From Bog-473 sp963764305 (GTDB lineage Bacteria > Actinomycetota > Acidimicrobiia > Acidimicrobiales > RAAP-2): a stretch of 64,000 bases of DNA. How positions within the stretch are numbered: the first letter of the stretch is position 1; every line of letters begins with the position of its first letter. The notes beneath the pieces were generated by a model. The model was given only the letters and a program-made list of their open reading frames with translations, was not told the DNA's origin and did not search any database. Below are positions 55,072 to 63,558 of the stretch, one piece after another. The position numbers and the translations under genes were made by a program. The stretch is from assembly GCA_963764305.1 (NCBI GenBank), contig CAVXSD010000010.1, positions 124,001 through 188,000 of the forward strand. Reading direction: 5' to 3'.

Positions 55072-55542
55072 CTACCAGCGGTAGTGGGCGAAGGCGCGGT
55101 TCGACTCGGCCATCTTGTGCATGTCCTCGCGGCGCTTCACCGAGGCACCGATGTTGTTGGAGGCGTCCAGGATCTCGTTGGCCAGGCGCTCGGCCATGGT
55201 CTTTTCCCGGCGCTGGCGCGAGTACGTGGTCAGCCAGCGGATGGCCAGCGTGGTGGCGCGGCGGGGCCGGACCTCGACGGGCACCTGGTAGGTGGCGCCA
55301 CCGACGCGGCGGGACTTCACCTCGACCTCGGGTCGGGTGTTCTCCACCGCGCGCTTGAGCGCGGCCACCGGGTCGCCGCCCGACTTCTCCTGCACCTGCT
55401 CGAGGGCGTTGTAGACGATGCGCTCGGCCAGCGTGCGCTTGCCGCGGGAGAGGATCTTGTTGACGAACTGGGTGACCAGGACGGAGCGGTAGACGGGGTC
55501 CGGCGCGAGCTCGCGGCGGGTGGCGGGTCCGTTACGGGGCAT
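55072..55542 (-). CDS. rpsG: Ribosomal protein S7
   Basis: 156 residues. RSVLVTQFVNKILSRGKRTL, ALKRAVENTRPEVEVKSRRV and GGATYQVPVEVRPRRATTLA are diagnostic. It organises the 30S head and represses the str operon in E. coli. It lies three bases after rpsL. Confidence 0.98.
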   Translation of the reverse strand: MPRNGPATRRELAPDPVYRSVLVTQFVNKILSRGKRTLAERIVYNALEQVQEKSGGDPVAALKRAVENTRPEVEVKSRRVGGATYQVPVEVRPRRATTLAIRWLTTYSRQRREKTMAERLANEILDASNNIGASVKRREDMHKMAESNRAFAHYRW

Positions 55543-55545
55543 CGG

Positions 55546-55917
55546 CTATGACTCCTTCTTGGCGCCGTAGCGGCTGCGGGCCTGGCTGCGCTCGCGCACG
55601 CCGGAGGTGTCGAGCGCGCCGCGCACCACCTTGTAGCGCACGCCGGGCAGGTCCTTCACCCGGCCGCCACGGACGAGGACGATGGAGTGCTCCTGGAGGT
55701 TGTGGCCCACACCGGGGATGTAGGCCGTGATCTCGACGCCCGAGGACAGCCGCACACGGGCCACCTTGCGCAGGGCCGAGTTGGGCTTCTTGGGGGTGGT
55801 CGTGTAGACGCGGGTGCAGACCCCCCGGCGCTGGGGCGCGCCCTTCAGGGCCGGGGTCTTGGTCTTCGTCACCTTGGCCTGCCGTCCCTTGCGGACGAGC
55901 TGGGCGATTGTGGGCAC
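55546..55917 (-). CDS. rpsL: Ribosomal protein S12
   Basis: 123 residues from GTG 55917 with GAGAGG upstream. The decoding loop is YTTTPKKPNSALRKVARVRL and the second loop is GGRVKDLPGVRYKVVRGAL. Both lysines linked to streptomycin resistance are wild type (PKKP and VKDLP), and the Asp that is methylthiolated in other bacteria is present. It is first in the str operon with a clear promoter at 56002-56030. Confidence 0.98.
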   Translation of the reverse strand: MPTIAQLVRKGRQAKVTKTKTPALKGAPQRRGVCTRVYTTTPKKPNSALRKVARVRLSSGVEITAYIPGVGHNLQEHSIVLVRGGRVKDLPGVRYKVVRGALDTSGVRERSQARSRYGAKKES

Positions 55918-56001
55918 GCGCTACCTCTCGCTAATCAAGAATGTGAACCCCACGTGCGTGGCGCTGGCGCGCCGGCCGAAGCCGCACATGGCAGGCACTC
56001 A

Positions 56002-56030
56002 ATGATAGCGGCTGCCTGGGCTTCCGACAA
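56002..56030 (-). promoter_or_regulatory. Promoter of the str operon (rpsL-rpsG-fusA-tuf)
   Basis: On the minus strand TTGTCG, 17 bases, TATCAT: a good sigma-70-type promoter 85 bases before the rpsL start. It lies in the 388-base gap between rpsL and the divergent carboxylase gene, which otherwise holds no gene. Confidence 0.7.
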
Positions 56031-56292
56031 TCGCGCCATGGCATCCGCAACCCGGACGCGGCCCCGACATTGAATCGGTCCGCTCCCGGTTGCGCCCAGT
56101 CTACCGGCCCGCTGCCCGACCCCCGCCGTCGCCCACGTCGCCGACTTCTCTTCCAAAACCATAAAACGATCTTGTGCATAGTTCCGGGAAGCTGTGCCGG
56201 GGGCTGGGGGCCGCCGACCCGATGCCGCCGGACCCGGTCCGGCGAGCCGGACTCGGTCGGCTCCCAGATTTCGGGCACCACCCCCGGAGCGT

Positions 56293-56298
56293 TAGCCT
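56293..56298 (+). promoter_or_regulatory. -10 element of a probable leaderless promoter (carboxylase gene)
   Basis: TAGCCT, seven bases (CGACCGC), then ATG 56306. The hexamer and following bases are nearly the same as before the aspartate kinase gene (TAGCCTCGTCCGG). Confidence 0.55.
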
Positions 56299-56305
56299 CG
56301 ACCGC

Positions 56306-57862
56306 ATGGAACACTCCATGGCCGAACGCCTGGCCGACCTGGCCGAACGCAAGAACGAGGCCCTCAACGCCGGTAGCCCGAGAGCAGTCGAGCGCCAGCA
56401 CGCCAAGGGGAAGCTGACCGCGCGGGAGCGCATCGAGTACCTCCTCGACGAGGGCTCGTTCCAGGAGCTCGACATGTTGGCCCGGCACCGGGCCCACGGC
56501 ATGGGGCTCGAGGACAACCGGCCCTACACCGACGGGGTGGTGACGGGCTTCGGCACCATCGACGGCCGGCGGGTGTGCCTCTTCAGCCAGGATTTCACCG
56601 TCTTCGGCGGTGCCCTCGGGGAGGTCTTCGCCGAGAAGATCCACAAGGTGATGGACCTGGCCGCCTCCACCGGGGTTCCGATGATCGGGCTGAACGACGG
56701 CGCCGGGGCGCGGATCCAAGAGGGCGTCGTCTCGCTGCACTCCTACGGCGGCATCTTCCACCGCAATGTCACGGCCTCGGGCGTGATCCCCCAGATCAGC
56801 GTGATCCTGGGGCCGTGTGCCGGCGGCGCCGTCTACTCGCCGGCCATGACCGACTTCATCTTCATGGTGCAGGGCACCTCGCACATGTTCATCACCGGCC
56901 CCGACGTCGTGAAGACGGTGACCGGCGAGGACGTCACCCTCGAGGAGCTCGGAGGCGCGATGAGCCACGCCACCAAGTCAGGGGTGGCCACCTTCGTGGC
57001 CCCCGACGAGAAGGCTTGCCTCGACGACGTGCGCCATCTCCTCTCCTTCCTCCCCTCCAACAACCTCGAGGAGCCGCCGATCGAGCCGAGCGGGGACGAG
57101 CCCGACCGCGCCGTGACCGAGCTGATCGACTTCCTGCCGACCTCGCCCAACCAGCCCTACGACATGAAGCGCATCATCACGGCGATCGTCGACGACGGCG
57201 AGTACATGGAGGTGCACCGCCACTGGGCCATGTCGATCACATGCGGCTTCGCCCGGATGAACGGGCGCGTCGTCGGTATCGTGGGCAACCAGCCGGCCGT
57301 GCTGGCCGGCGTGCTCGACATCGACTCGTCGGAGAAGGCGTCGCGCTTCGTCCGGACCTGCGACGCGTTCAACATCCCGCTCCTCACGTTCGTGGACGTC
57401 CCCGGCTTCATGCCCGGCACCGACCAGGAGTACGGCGGGATCATCCGCCACGGGGCCAAGCTCCTGTACGCCTACTGCGAGTCCACGGTGCCGCGGATCC
57501 AGATCATCACCCGCAAGGCCTACGGCGGCGCCTACGTCGTCATGAACTCCAAGTCGATCGGCGCCGACCTCGCCTTCGCGTGGCCGTCGGCCGAGCTGGC
57601 CGTCATGGGCCCCAACGGCGCCGTCGAGATCGTCTACCGGCGCGAGCTGGCCGAGGCGGCCGACCCGGTCCGACGACGGAGCGAGCTGATCGACGAGTAC
57701 ACGGAGCGCTACGCCAACCCGTACATCGCGGCCGAGCGCGGCTACATCGACGACGTCATCTCCCCGGCCGACACACGCGCCGTCATCTGCCGCAGCCTCG
57801 ACATCCTTTCCTCCAAACGTGAGGAGCTGCCGCGGCGCAAGCACGGCAACGTCCCGCTGTGA
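56306..57862 (+). CDS. Acyl-CoA (propionyl-CoA) carboxylase beta subunit
   Basis: 518 residues. The N-terminal carboxyltransferase half has SRDFTVFGG-like SQDFTVFGGALGEVFAEKIH, GLNDGAGARIQEGVVSLHSY and the oxyanion-hole glycines GPCAGGAVYSPAMTDFIFMV. The C-terminal half has LTFVDVPGFMPGTDQEYGGI and ITRKAYGGAYVVMNSKSIGA. It transfers CO2 from carboxybiotin to propionyl- or acetyl-CoA. The biotinylated alpha subunit is not in the window. The next small gene overlaps its stop (GTGA). Confidence 0.93.
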   Translation: MEHSMAERLADLAERKNEALNAGSPRAVERQHAKGKLTARERIEYLLDEGSFQELDMLARHRAHGMGLEDNRPYTDGVVTGFGTIDGRRVCLFSQDFTVFGGALGEVFAEKIHKVMDLAASTGVPMIGLNDGAGARIQEGVVSLHSYGGIFHRNVTASGVIPQISVILGPCAGGAVYSPAMTDFIFMVQGTSHMFITGPDVVKTVTGEDVTLEELGGAMSHATKSGVATFVAPDEKACLDDVRHLLSFLPSNNLEEPPIEPSGDEPDRAVTELIDFLPTSPNQPYDMKRIITAIVDDGEYMEVHRHWAMSITCGFARMNGRVVGIVGNQPAVLAGVLDIDSSEKASRFVRTCDAFNIPLLTFVDVPGFMPGTDQEYGGIIRHGAKLLYAYCESTVPRIQIITRKAYGGAYVVMNSKSIGADLAFAWPSAELAVMGPNGAVEIVYRRELAEAADPVRRRSELIDEYTERYANPYIAAERGYIDDVISPADTRAVICRSLDILSSKREELPRRKHGNVPL

Positions 57863-58077
57863 CCCTGCCCGTCGACCCCGACCAGCTCACGTTGCGGCCC
57901 CCGAGCGTCCCCGACCCGGCCGTGCTGGCCGCCATCACGGCCGCGGTGCAGCTGGCGTGGCCCCGCCCGGCGCCGGCCGACGAGCACGACCCGGTGCACG
58001 AGCCGTGGCGCTTCAGCGGGCGCTGGTGGCACAAGCCGGTGCCCCTGCGCCGTGATCGGCCCTGGGCCCGGCGCTGA
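57859..58077 (+). CDS. Small protein, probable acyl-CoA carboxylase epsilon-like subunit
   Basis: 72 residues from GTG 57859. PDPAVLAAITAAVQLAWPRP forms one helix, followed by an acidic linker and WRFSGRWWHKPVPLRRDRPW. Actinobacterial acyl-CoA carboxylases often have a short poorly conserved epsilon subunit encoded right after the beta subunit, with a helix of the AALVAVLAA kind and a basic Trp-rich end. Size, place and four-base overlap with the beta gene fit; sequence alone is weak. The stop overlaps the next gene by four bases (CTGA). Confidence 0.6.
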   Translation: MTLPVDPDQLTLRPPSVPDPAVLAAITAAVQLAWPRPAPADEHDPVHEPWRFSGRWWHKPVPLRRDRPWARR

Positions 58078-58379
58078 CGGTCTACGTCGACGACTGGCGC
58101 CAGCGGGCCACCGTGCGCGGCCGCACCGACCGCTGGTCGCACCTGTTGGCCGACGATCACGCCGAGCTGCACGCCATGGCCGCGGCGCTCGGGATCCCGC
58201 TCCGGGGCTACCAGCGCCACCGTCGCTCGGCCGCGCTGAACCACTACGACGTGCCGGAGGGTCTCCGGTGGCGCGCCATTGAGCTCGGCGCGGTGGCGGT
58301 CACCTGGCGCGAGATGGCGCGCATCACCCGGGAGTGGCGCCGCGCTGGCGCTCGGCCAGCGCCACCAGGTCCTCCATGA
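58074..58379 (+). CDS. DUF4031 family protein, apparent CTG start
   Basis: 101 residues. LTVYVDDWRQRATVRGRTDR, WSHLLADDHAELHAMAAALG and LNHYDVPEGLRWRAIELGAV match DUF4031, whose members begin MTVYVDD. The codon in that first position is CTG 58074; the frame is closed by a TGA at 58053 and offers no ATG, GTG or TTG between. CTG overlaps the upstream stop as CTGA, the same geometry as the many ATGA and GTGA overlaps here. Function unknown. Its last 56 bases overlap the 3' end of the opposing mutase gene. Confidence 0.75.
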   Translation: MTVYVDDWRQRATVRGRTDRWSHLLADDHAELHAMAAALGIPLRGYQRHRRSAALNHYDVPEGLRWRAIELGAVAVTWREMARITREWRRAGARPAPPGPP

Positions 58380-60315
58380 TGCGGTCGAAGGAGAAGTCCT
58401 TCGGCGTATAGACGGACGCCACGCCCTTGCCCAGCAGGAGCTCGGCGTCGTCGGGCGGGATGATGCCCCCGACCACCACCGCCGCGGTGCTGCCGGCGGC
58501 GCGGAGGCGGTCGAGCACGTCGGGCACCAGCTCCAGGTGCGAGCCCGACAGGATGGACAAGCCCACGATGTCGACGTCCTCGTCGCGGGCGGCCGCCACG
58601 ATCTGGGCCGGCGTCAGCCTGATCCCCTGGTAGATCACTTCGAAGCCGGCGTCGCGCGCCGCCACTGCGATCTGCTCGGCCCCGTTGGAGTGCCCGTCGA
58701 GCCCCGGCTTGGCCACCAGCAGGCGTGGCGGCCCCCCGGTCTCCTCGGCCAGCCGCCGGGTGCGCAGGCGGACGGGCGCCAGGTCGTCACCGCGCCGGCC
58801 CACCCCGCCGCTGACGCCCGTGGGCGCCCGGAACTCGCCGAACACCTCGCGCAGCGCGCCGGCCCATTCCCCCGTCGTCCCGCCGGCGTGGGCCAGGACG
58901 ATCGTCGCCTCCATGATGTTGCCGCCCGGACCGTCGTCGGTGGCGACCCGGCGCAGCCCGTCGAGGGCGGCGCGCACCGCTGCCGCGTCACGGGCGCCAC
59001 GCCAGCGCTCCACCTCCTCGACCTGCTCGGCCTCCACGCGGTGGTCGACCTTGAGGATGTTCTCGAACTCGCCGTCTCCCAGGAGCGGCGAGGGCGCGGT
59101 CTCGGTGTAGCAGTTGACGCCCACCACCTTCTGCTGGCCCGTCTCGATCCGCCGGACCCGCTCGGCCTGGCTCCGCACGAGGCGCCGCTTGAGCTCGTCG
59201 ATCGCCTGGAAGGCCCCGCCGAGGGCCTCCACGTCGTGCAGCTCGGCCGTCGCCGCCTCGGCCAGCTCGGCCGTCTTGGCCTCGACGACCACCGATCCCT
59301 CGAAGATGTCGCCGTACTCGAGCAGGTCGGACTCGAAGGCCAGGACCTGCTGCATACGCAACGACCACTGCTGGTCCCAGGGCCGGGGCAGCCCGAGCGC
59401 CTCGTTCCAGGCGGGCAGCTGCATGGCCCGGGCCCGGGCGCTCTTGGACAGCGTGACGCCGAGCATCTCGAGGACGATGCGCTGCACGTTGTTCTCTGGC
59501 TGCTGCTCGGTCAGGCCGAGCGAGTTCACCTGTACGCCGTAGCGGAAGCGGCGCAGCTTGGGGTCTTCGACCCCGTAGCGCTCACGGCAGATTTGGTCCC
59601 ACATCCGGGTGAAGGCCCGCATCTTGCAGGTCTCCTCCACGAAGCGGACGCTCGAGTTCACGAAGAAGCTGATGCGGCCGACCACGGCGGGCAACTCGGC
59701 GTCGTCGATCTTGCCCGAGTCGCGCACGCCGTCGAGCACGCCGATGGCGGTGGCCAGCGCGTAGGCGATCTCCTGCACCGGCGTGGCCCCCGCCTCCTGC
59801 AGGTGGTAACTGCAGACATTGATCGGGTTCCACTTGGGCGCCTGGCGCACGGTGTAGGCGATGGTGTCGACGGTGAGGCGCAGGCTCGGGCCGGGCGGGA
59901 AGATGTAGGTCCCGCGGCTCAGGTACTCCTTCACGATGTCGTTCTGTGTCGTGCCGGCGAGCAGCGCCGGGTCGACACCCTTGTCCTGGGCGTGCGCCAC
60001 GTAGAGCCCGAGCAGCCAGGCCGCCGTGGCGTTGATCGTCATGGAGGTGTTCATGTGCTCGACGGGGATGCCCTCGAGCAGCTCGGTCATGTGCCCGAGG
60101 TGCGCCACAGGGACGCCGACCTTGCCGACCTCGCCGGCCGCTTCGGGGGCGTCGGGGTCGTACCCGGTCTGGGTGGGCAGGTCGAAGGCGACGGAGAGGC
60201 CCGTCTGCCCCTTGGCCAGGTTGGTGCGGTACAGCTCGTTGGAGGCGCGCGCCGTCGAATGGCCCGAGTAAGTGCGCATCACCCACGGCGCGTCACGCTG
60301 CGGGTCGTTGGCCAT
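58324..60315 (-). CDS. MeaA-type (ethylmalonyl-CoA) mutase, B12-dependent
   Basis: 663 residues, the length of single-chain MeaA proteins. The barrel begins WVMRTYSGHSTARASNELYR and has GLSVAFDLPTQTGYDPDAPE, MNTSMTINATAAWLLGLYVA and RFRYGVQVNSLGLTEQQPEN. The B12 domain (about 525-655) has the DxHxxG motif in AKPGLDGHSNGAEQIAVAAR and VVGGIIPPDDAELLLGKGV. The strong likeness to actinobacterial MeaA, with its own cobalamin domain, favours ethylmalonyl-CoA or a related branched acyl-CoA over methylmalonyl-CoA. The start has GGAGGTGAT upstream. Confidence 0.85.
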   Translation of the reverse strand: MANDPQRDAPWVMRTYSGHSTARASNELYRTNLAKGQTGLSVAFDLPTQTGYDPDAPEAAGEVGKVGVPVAHLGHMTELLEGIPVEHMNTSMTINATAAWLLGLYVAHAQDKGVDPALLAGTTQNDIVKEYLSRGTYIFPPGPSLRLTVDTIAYTVRQAPKWNPINVCSYHLQEAGATPVQEIAYALATAIGVLDGVRDSGKIDDAELPAVVGRISFFVNSSVRFVEETCKMRAFTRMWDQICRERYGVEDPKLRRFRYGVQVNSLGLTEQQPENNVQRIVLEMLGVTLSKSARARAMQLPAWNEALGLPRPWDQQWSLRMQQVLAFESDLLEYGDIFEGSVVVEAKTAELAEAATAELHDVEALGGAFQAIDELKRRLVRSQAERVRRIETGQQKVVGVNCYTETAPSPLLGDGEFENILKVDHRVEAEQVEEVERWRGARDAAAVRAALDGLRRVATDDGPGGNIMEATIVLAHAGGTTGEWAGALREVFGEFRAPTGVSGGVGRRGDDLAPVRLRTRRLAEETGGPPRLLVAKPGLDGHSNGAEQIAVAARDAGFEVIYQGIRLTPAQIVAAARDEDVDIVGLSILSGSHLELVPDVLDRLRAAGSTAAVVVGGIIPPDDAELLLGKGVASVYTPKDFSFDRIMEDLVALAERQRGATPG

Positions 60316-60382
60316 TCACATCACCTCCAGACGAGAGGGGCGCACCACCATTCTGCCCGGATTCCGCACCATCGGGGCACGG

Positions 60383-61237
60383 CTAGCGGTTGTAGTCGTA
60401 GAAGCCCTTCTTGGACTTGCGGCCGAGCTGCCCCGCAGTGACGAGGCGGCGCAGCAGGGGCACCGCGGCGTAATTGGGGTCGCGGTACTCCTCGTAGAGC
60501 GCGTCGAGGATGGCGAGCGAGGTGTCGAGGCCGACGAGATCGAGCAGGGCGAACGGGCCCATGGGGAACCCGCAGCCGCCCTTCATGGCGGCGTCGATGC
60601 CCTCCTTGGTCGCCACACCCTGCTCGAGGAGGCGCACCGCATTGTTGAGGTACGGGAAGAGCAGCGCATTGACGATGAAGCCGGCCTGGTCCTTCACCTC
60701 GACGGGATCCTTGCCGCAGGCACTGGCGAAGGAGACCGCCGCCGCCATGGTGGCGTCGCTCGCCGTGATGGGCCGCACGACCTCCACGAGGGCCATGGCG
60801 GGGGCCGGGTTGAAGAAGTGGATGCCGCACACCAGGTCGGGGCGACCCGTCGCCATGGCCATCTCCACGACCGGGAGCGTCGAGGTGTTGGTGGCCAGGA
60901 TCGTCTCGGGCTTGCAGACGCCGTCGAGCTCGGAGAACAGCGCGCGCTTCGCGCCGAGGTCCTCGACCACCGACTCGATGACCAGGTCGACGTCGACCAG
61001 ATCACCGAGATGTGCTGTGGCGCGGACACGGCCGGAGATCTCGGCCGCCTCCTCCTCGGTGCGCTTGCCCTTCTCGACCTGCTTGGCCAACGAGCGGCTC
61101 AGGGCCGCCACCATGGCGTCGGCGCCTTCGTGAGTCCGGCTGCGCAGCACGACCTCGTGCCCGGTGGCCGCGGCCACCTCGGCGATGCCCGAGCCCATGA
61201 TCCCCGAACCGACAATTCCTACACGCGTGATCGACAT
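60383..61237 (-). CDS. 3-hydroxybutyryl-CoA dehydrogenase
   Basis: 284 residues. The NAD-binding motif is RVGIVGSGIMGSGIAEVAAA, the catalytic His is in CGIHFFNPAPAMALVEVV and the family segment VEVKDQAGFIVNALLFPYLN follows. It oxidises or reduces 3-hydroxybutyryl-CoA with NAD(P). It lies 67 bases upstream of meaA on the same strand, which fits C4-acyl-CoA metabolism feeding the mutase. A -10-like TAAAGT lies eight bases before the ATG. Confidence 0.92.
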   Translation of the reverse strand: MSITRVGIVGSGIMGSGIAEVAAATGHEVVLRSRTHEGADAMVAALSRSLAKQVEKGKRTEEEAAEISGRVRATAHLGDLVDVDLVIESVVEDLGAKRALFSELDGVCKPETILATNTSTLPVVEMAMATGRPDLVCGIHFFNPAPAMALVEVVRPITASDATMAAAVSFASACGKDPVEVKDQAGFIVNALLFPYLNNAVRLLEQGVATKEGIDAAMKGGCGFPMGPFALLDLVGLDTSLAILDALYEEYRDPNYAAVPLLRRLVTAGQLGRKSKKGFYDYNR

Positions 61238-61245
61238 GGGCTCCG

Positions 61246-61251
61246 ACTTTA
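61246..61251 (-). promoter_or_regulatory. -10 element of a possible leaderless promoter (dehydrogenase gene)
   Basis: TAAAGT on the minus strand, eight bases, then ATG 61237. One base longer than the seven-base pattern elsewhere, so less certain. Confidence 0.4.
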
Positions 61252-61314
61252 CCGGTCGGTAACCTCGGGCGTCGAAGCGGGGAGGAGGGCGTCGGGCGTG
61301 CAAGAGTGGCGCCC

Positions 61315-62001
61315 ATGGACACCTCCGGCACGCTGGCCCTGGTCGGGGGCGAGGAATGGACCGAGGGCTGCACCTTCGACGCCGCCCTCCTGGCGGCGTC
61401 GGGCGGGGTCGACGTGGTGGTGCTGCCGACCGCGGCGGCCTACCAGCACCCCGAGCGGGTCGTGCTGCGGGCGGCCGAGTGGTTCGAACCCCTCGGGGCC
61501 CGGGTGGAGGGGCTCATGGTGGTGGACCGGGCCTCCTCCGAGGACCCGGGCATGGCGGCGGCCCTGGCCGGCGCCCGCTTCATCTACCTCTCCGGTGGCT
61601 CGCCACTGCACCTGCGCGCCGTGCTCAAGCGGTCCGCCGTCTTCGAGGCGCTGCTGGAGGCCTTCGCCGGGGGGGCCGTGGTGGCCGGTGCCGGTGCCGG
61701 TGCGATGGTGCTCACCGACCCCATGGCCGACCCGCGCGGCGGGGCGTTGACCCTCGGGCTGGGCCTGGTCGACAACGTCACTGTCGTCCCCCACTTCGGT
61801 GACGAGCACGACGATGCCCACGGCCAGAAGCTCGAGCGGACGGTGGCGATGGCGCCGGCGGCGCTGCCGGTGGTGGCACTCCCGGCTCGCACCGCGCTGA
61901 TCAGGGACGGCAACGGCGCCTGGCGCTCCGAGGGGGCGGGCACGCCGGCCGTGTTCGTCGGCGGGACCCAGACGGAGGGGCTGGGCGCACTCGGAGGCTG
62001 A
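61315..62001 (+). CDS. Cyanophycinase/peptidase S51-like protein lacking the catalytic serine
   Basis: 228 residues from ATG 61315; GTG 61306 is an alternative. The order of elements follows the S51/type-1 glutamine amidotransferase-like fold: GTLALVGGEEW at the start, VVVLPTAAAYQHPE (about 34-47), RFIYLSGGSPLHLRAVLKRS (about 88-107) and the nucleophile elbow region VVAGAGAGAMVLTD (about 122-135). Family peptidases have GTSAGA there; this protein has GAGAGA, so the Ser is replaced by Gly127. It is therefore probably not a serine peptidase. The end of the gene converges on a cyclophilin gene. Confidence 0.75.
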   Translation: MDTSGTLALVGGEEWTEGCTFDAALLAASGGVDVVVLPTAAAYQHPERVVLRAAEWFEPLGARVEGLMVVDRASSEDPGMAAALAGARFIYLSGGSPLHLRAVLKRSAVFEALLEAFAGGAVVAGAGAGAMVLTDPMADPRGGALTLGLGLVDNVTVVPHFGDEHDDAHGQKLERTVAMAPAALPVVALPARTALIRDGNGAWRSEGAGTPAVFVGGTQTEGLGALGG

Positions 62002-62005
62002 GGCT

Positions 62006-62028
62006 GAGGCCCCGCCCGGCTAGGCCTC
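62006..62028. terminator. Small stem-loop between convergent genes
   Basis: GAGGCC and GGCCTC form a six-base stem around an 11-base GC-rich loop, followed on the plus strand by TTCCTT. It covers the stop codon of the cyclophilin gene and lies just after the S51-like stop. Confidence 0.35.
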
Positions 62029-62577
62029 TTCCTTGATGGTGACGCTCTCGATGACGACCCGCTCGGTCGGCGTCCCGGAGCGGCTGCCGACATTGTTGAT
62101 CTTCTCGACGACATCGAGCCCCTTCACGACCTCGCCGAAGTGCGAGTAGAGCGGGGGGAGGCGCACGCCGTCGGGACCGCTGATGACGAAGAACTGGCTG
62201 CCGTTGGTGTTCGGCCCGGCGTTGGCCATGGCCAGCGACCCGACCTGGTAGCGCCCCGCAGCCCCCAGCTCGTCGTCGAAGCGGTACCCGGGTCCGCCCG
62301 AGCCCGACCCCGTGGGGTCGCCGCCCTGGAGCACGAAACCCGGGATGATGCGGTGGAACACGATCCCGTCGTAGTAGTGGTAGCGCGCCAGGAACACGAA
62401 GCTGTTGACCGCCCTCGGCGCGGCGAGCGGGTCGAGGGCGATGACCATGGTGCCGTGCGACGTGACCATGGTCGCCACGTAGCGCTTGGCCGTGTCGATG
62501 AGCATCGCCGGCTCTTCGTCGAAATTGCGCTGCTGCGGGCTCGAGCCGTCGGCGGCGGGTGCGGTGGGGGTGGCCAT
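62020..62577 (-). CDS. Peptidyl-prolyl cis-trans isomerase, cyclophilin type (cytoplasmic)
   Basis: 185 residues. The active-site run is YYDGIVFHRIIPGFVLQGGD followed by PTGSGSGGPGYRFDDE and SQFFVISGPD. No signal peptide or membrane segment is seen; a 30-residue flexible N-terminus precedes the fold. It speeds proline isomerisation in protein folding. It lies 15 bases after a second, membrane-anchored cyclophilin gene. Confidence 0.92.
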   Translation of the reverse strand: MATPTAPAADGSSPQQRNFDEEPAMLIDTAKRYVATMVTSHGTMVIALDPLAAPRAVNSFVFLARYHYYDGIVFHRIIPGFVLQGGDPTGSGSGGPGYRFDDELGAAGRYQVGSLAMANAGPNTNGSQFFVISGPDGVRLPPLYSHFGEVVKGLDVVEKINNVGSRSGTPTERVVIESVTIKEEA

Positions 62578-62592
62578 GGTCTGCGCGTGTCC

Positions 62593-63421
62593 TTAGGTTT
62601 CGTGGATGGTGACTGAGATGATGCGCTGCGTGACATCGGGCGGGACGCCCTGGGTGGAACCCTGCTGGTTGATGGTGTCGACCACGTTCATGCCCGAGGT
62701 CACCGTCCCGAACAGAGCGTAGGTGTTGGGCAGGGACTCGCCCTGCGGCCCGGCGACGATGAAGAACTGGCTGCCGCCGGAGTTGGGCGAACCCGTGTTG
62801 GCCATGGCCACCGACCCGAGCGGGTACTGGCCCGCGGGATTGGCCGCCTTGGGCGGGTTCTCGTCCGGGATCGTGTAGCCGGGTCCGCCCCCGCCCGTGC
62901 CGGTCGGGTCACCCGTCTGGTCCATGAACTGGGGGATGACGCGATGGAAGACCACGCAGTGGTAATAGCCCTTGTTCGCCAGGAACACGAAATTGTTGAC
63001 CGTGGTGGGGGCCGTCTTGGCGTCGAGCGCGAGGTCGAATGTGCCGGCGGTCGTGACGACGGTGGCGGTGTACGTCTTGGAAGTGTCGATCGCCATGGCC
63101 GGGGCCGACGGGTACTTCTGCGTGTTGACCGTCGTCTTCGTGCTGGCCGGGCAGCCCGCCTTCACCGCCACCTCGTTCGCCTGGGCCTGCAGCTTGGCGT
63201 CGGCGCCCTTCCCGGCGGCCGTGGTGGTCGTCGTGCCCCCCTTGGACTGCGAGGCCGTTGTTGTTGTTCGAGACCAGGAAGACGATCCCGACGATCACCC
63301 CTGCGATGACCACCCCGATGATGGCGTTGCGGATCTGCTTGCGGCGTTTCTGCTGCTGGGCCTCGGCGGCCAGCCGCGCCTCCCTGGCCGCGCGCTGGCG
63401 GGCTCTCTTGTCGCTGGGCAC
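62593..63421 (-). pseudogene. Membrane-anchored cyclophilin-type isomerase, one frame break
   Basis: About 275 residues from GTG 63421. A basic N-terminus (KRARQRAAREARLAAEAQQQ) is followed by a membrane segment NAIIGVVIAGVIVGIVFLVS. The frame breaks near 63250 in the Asn-rich stretch after it and resumes as SKGGTTTTTAAGKGADAKLQ. The cyclophilin domain has YYHCVVFHRVIPQFMDQTGD and GGSQFFIVAGPQGESLP. This layout puts the isomerase outside the membrane. One extra base explains the break; both parts look intact. Confidence 0.85.
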
Positions 63422-63545
63422 GGCCCGAGACCCTACCCAATCCTCGGGACGGCACTGGGTCGCCCGCCTGGCCGGGACGCCCGTCAGAGTCCGCCCGGGG
63501 CGGGAACAGAGGCTGCCGGCGGCGATCGGGCCGGTGCGCAGTCTG

Positions 63546-63551
63546 TAGCCT
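63546..63551 (+). promoter_or_regulatory. -10 element of a probable leaderless promoter (aspartate kinase)
   Basis: TAGCCT, seven bases (CGTCCGG), then ATG 63559. Confidence 0.55.
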
Positions 63552-63558
63552 CGTCCGG

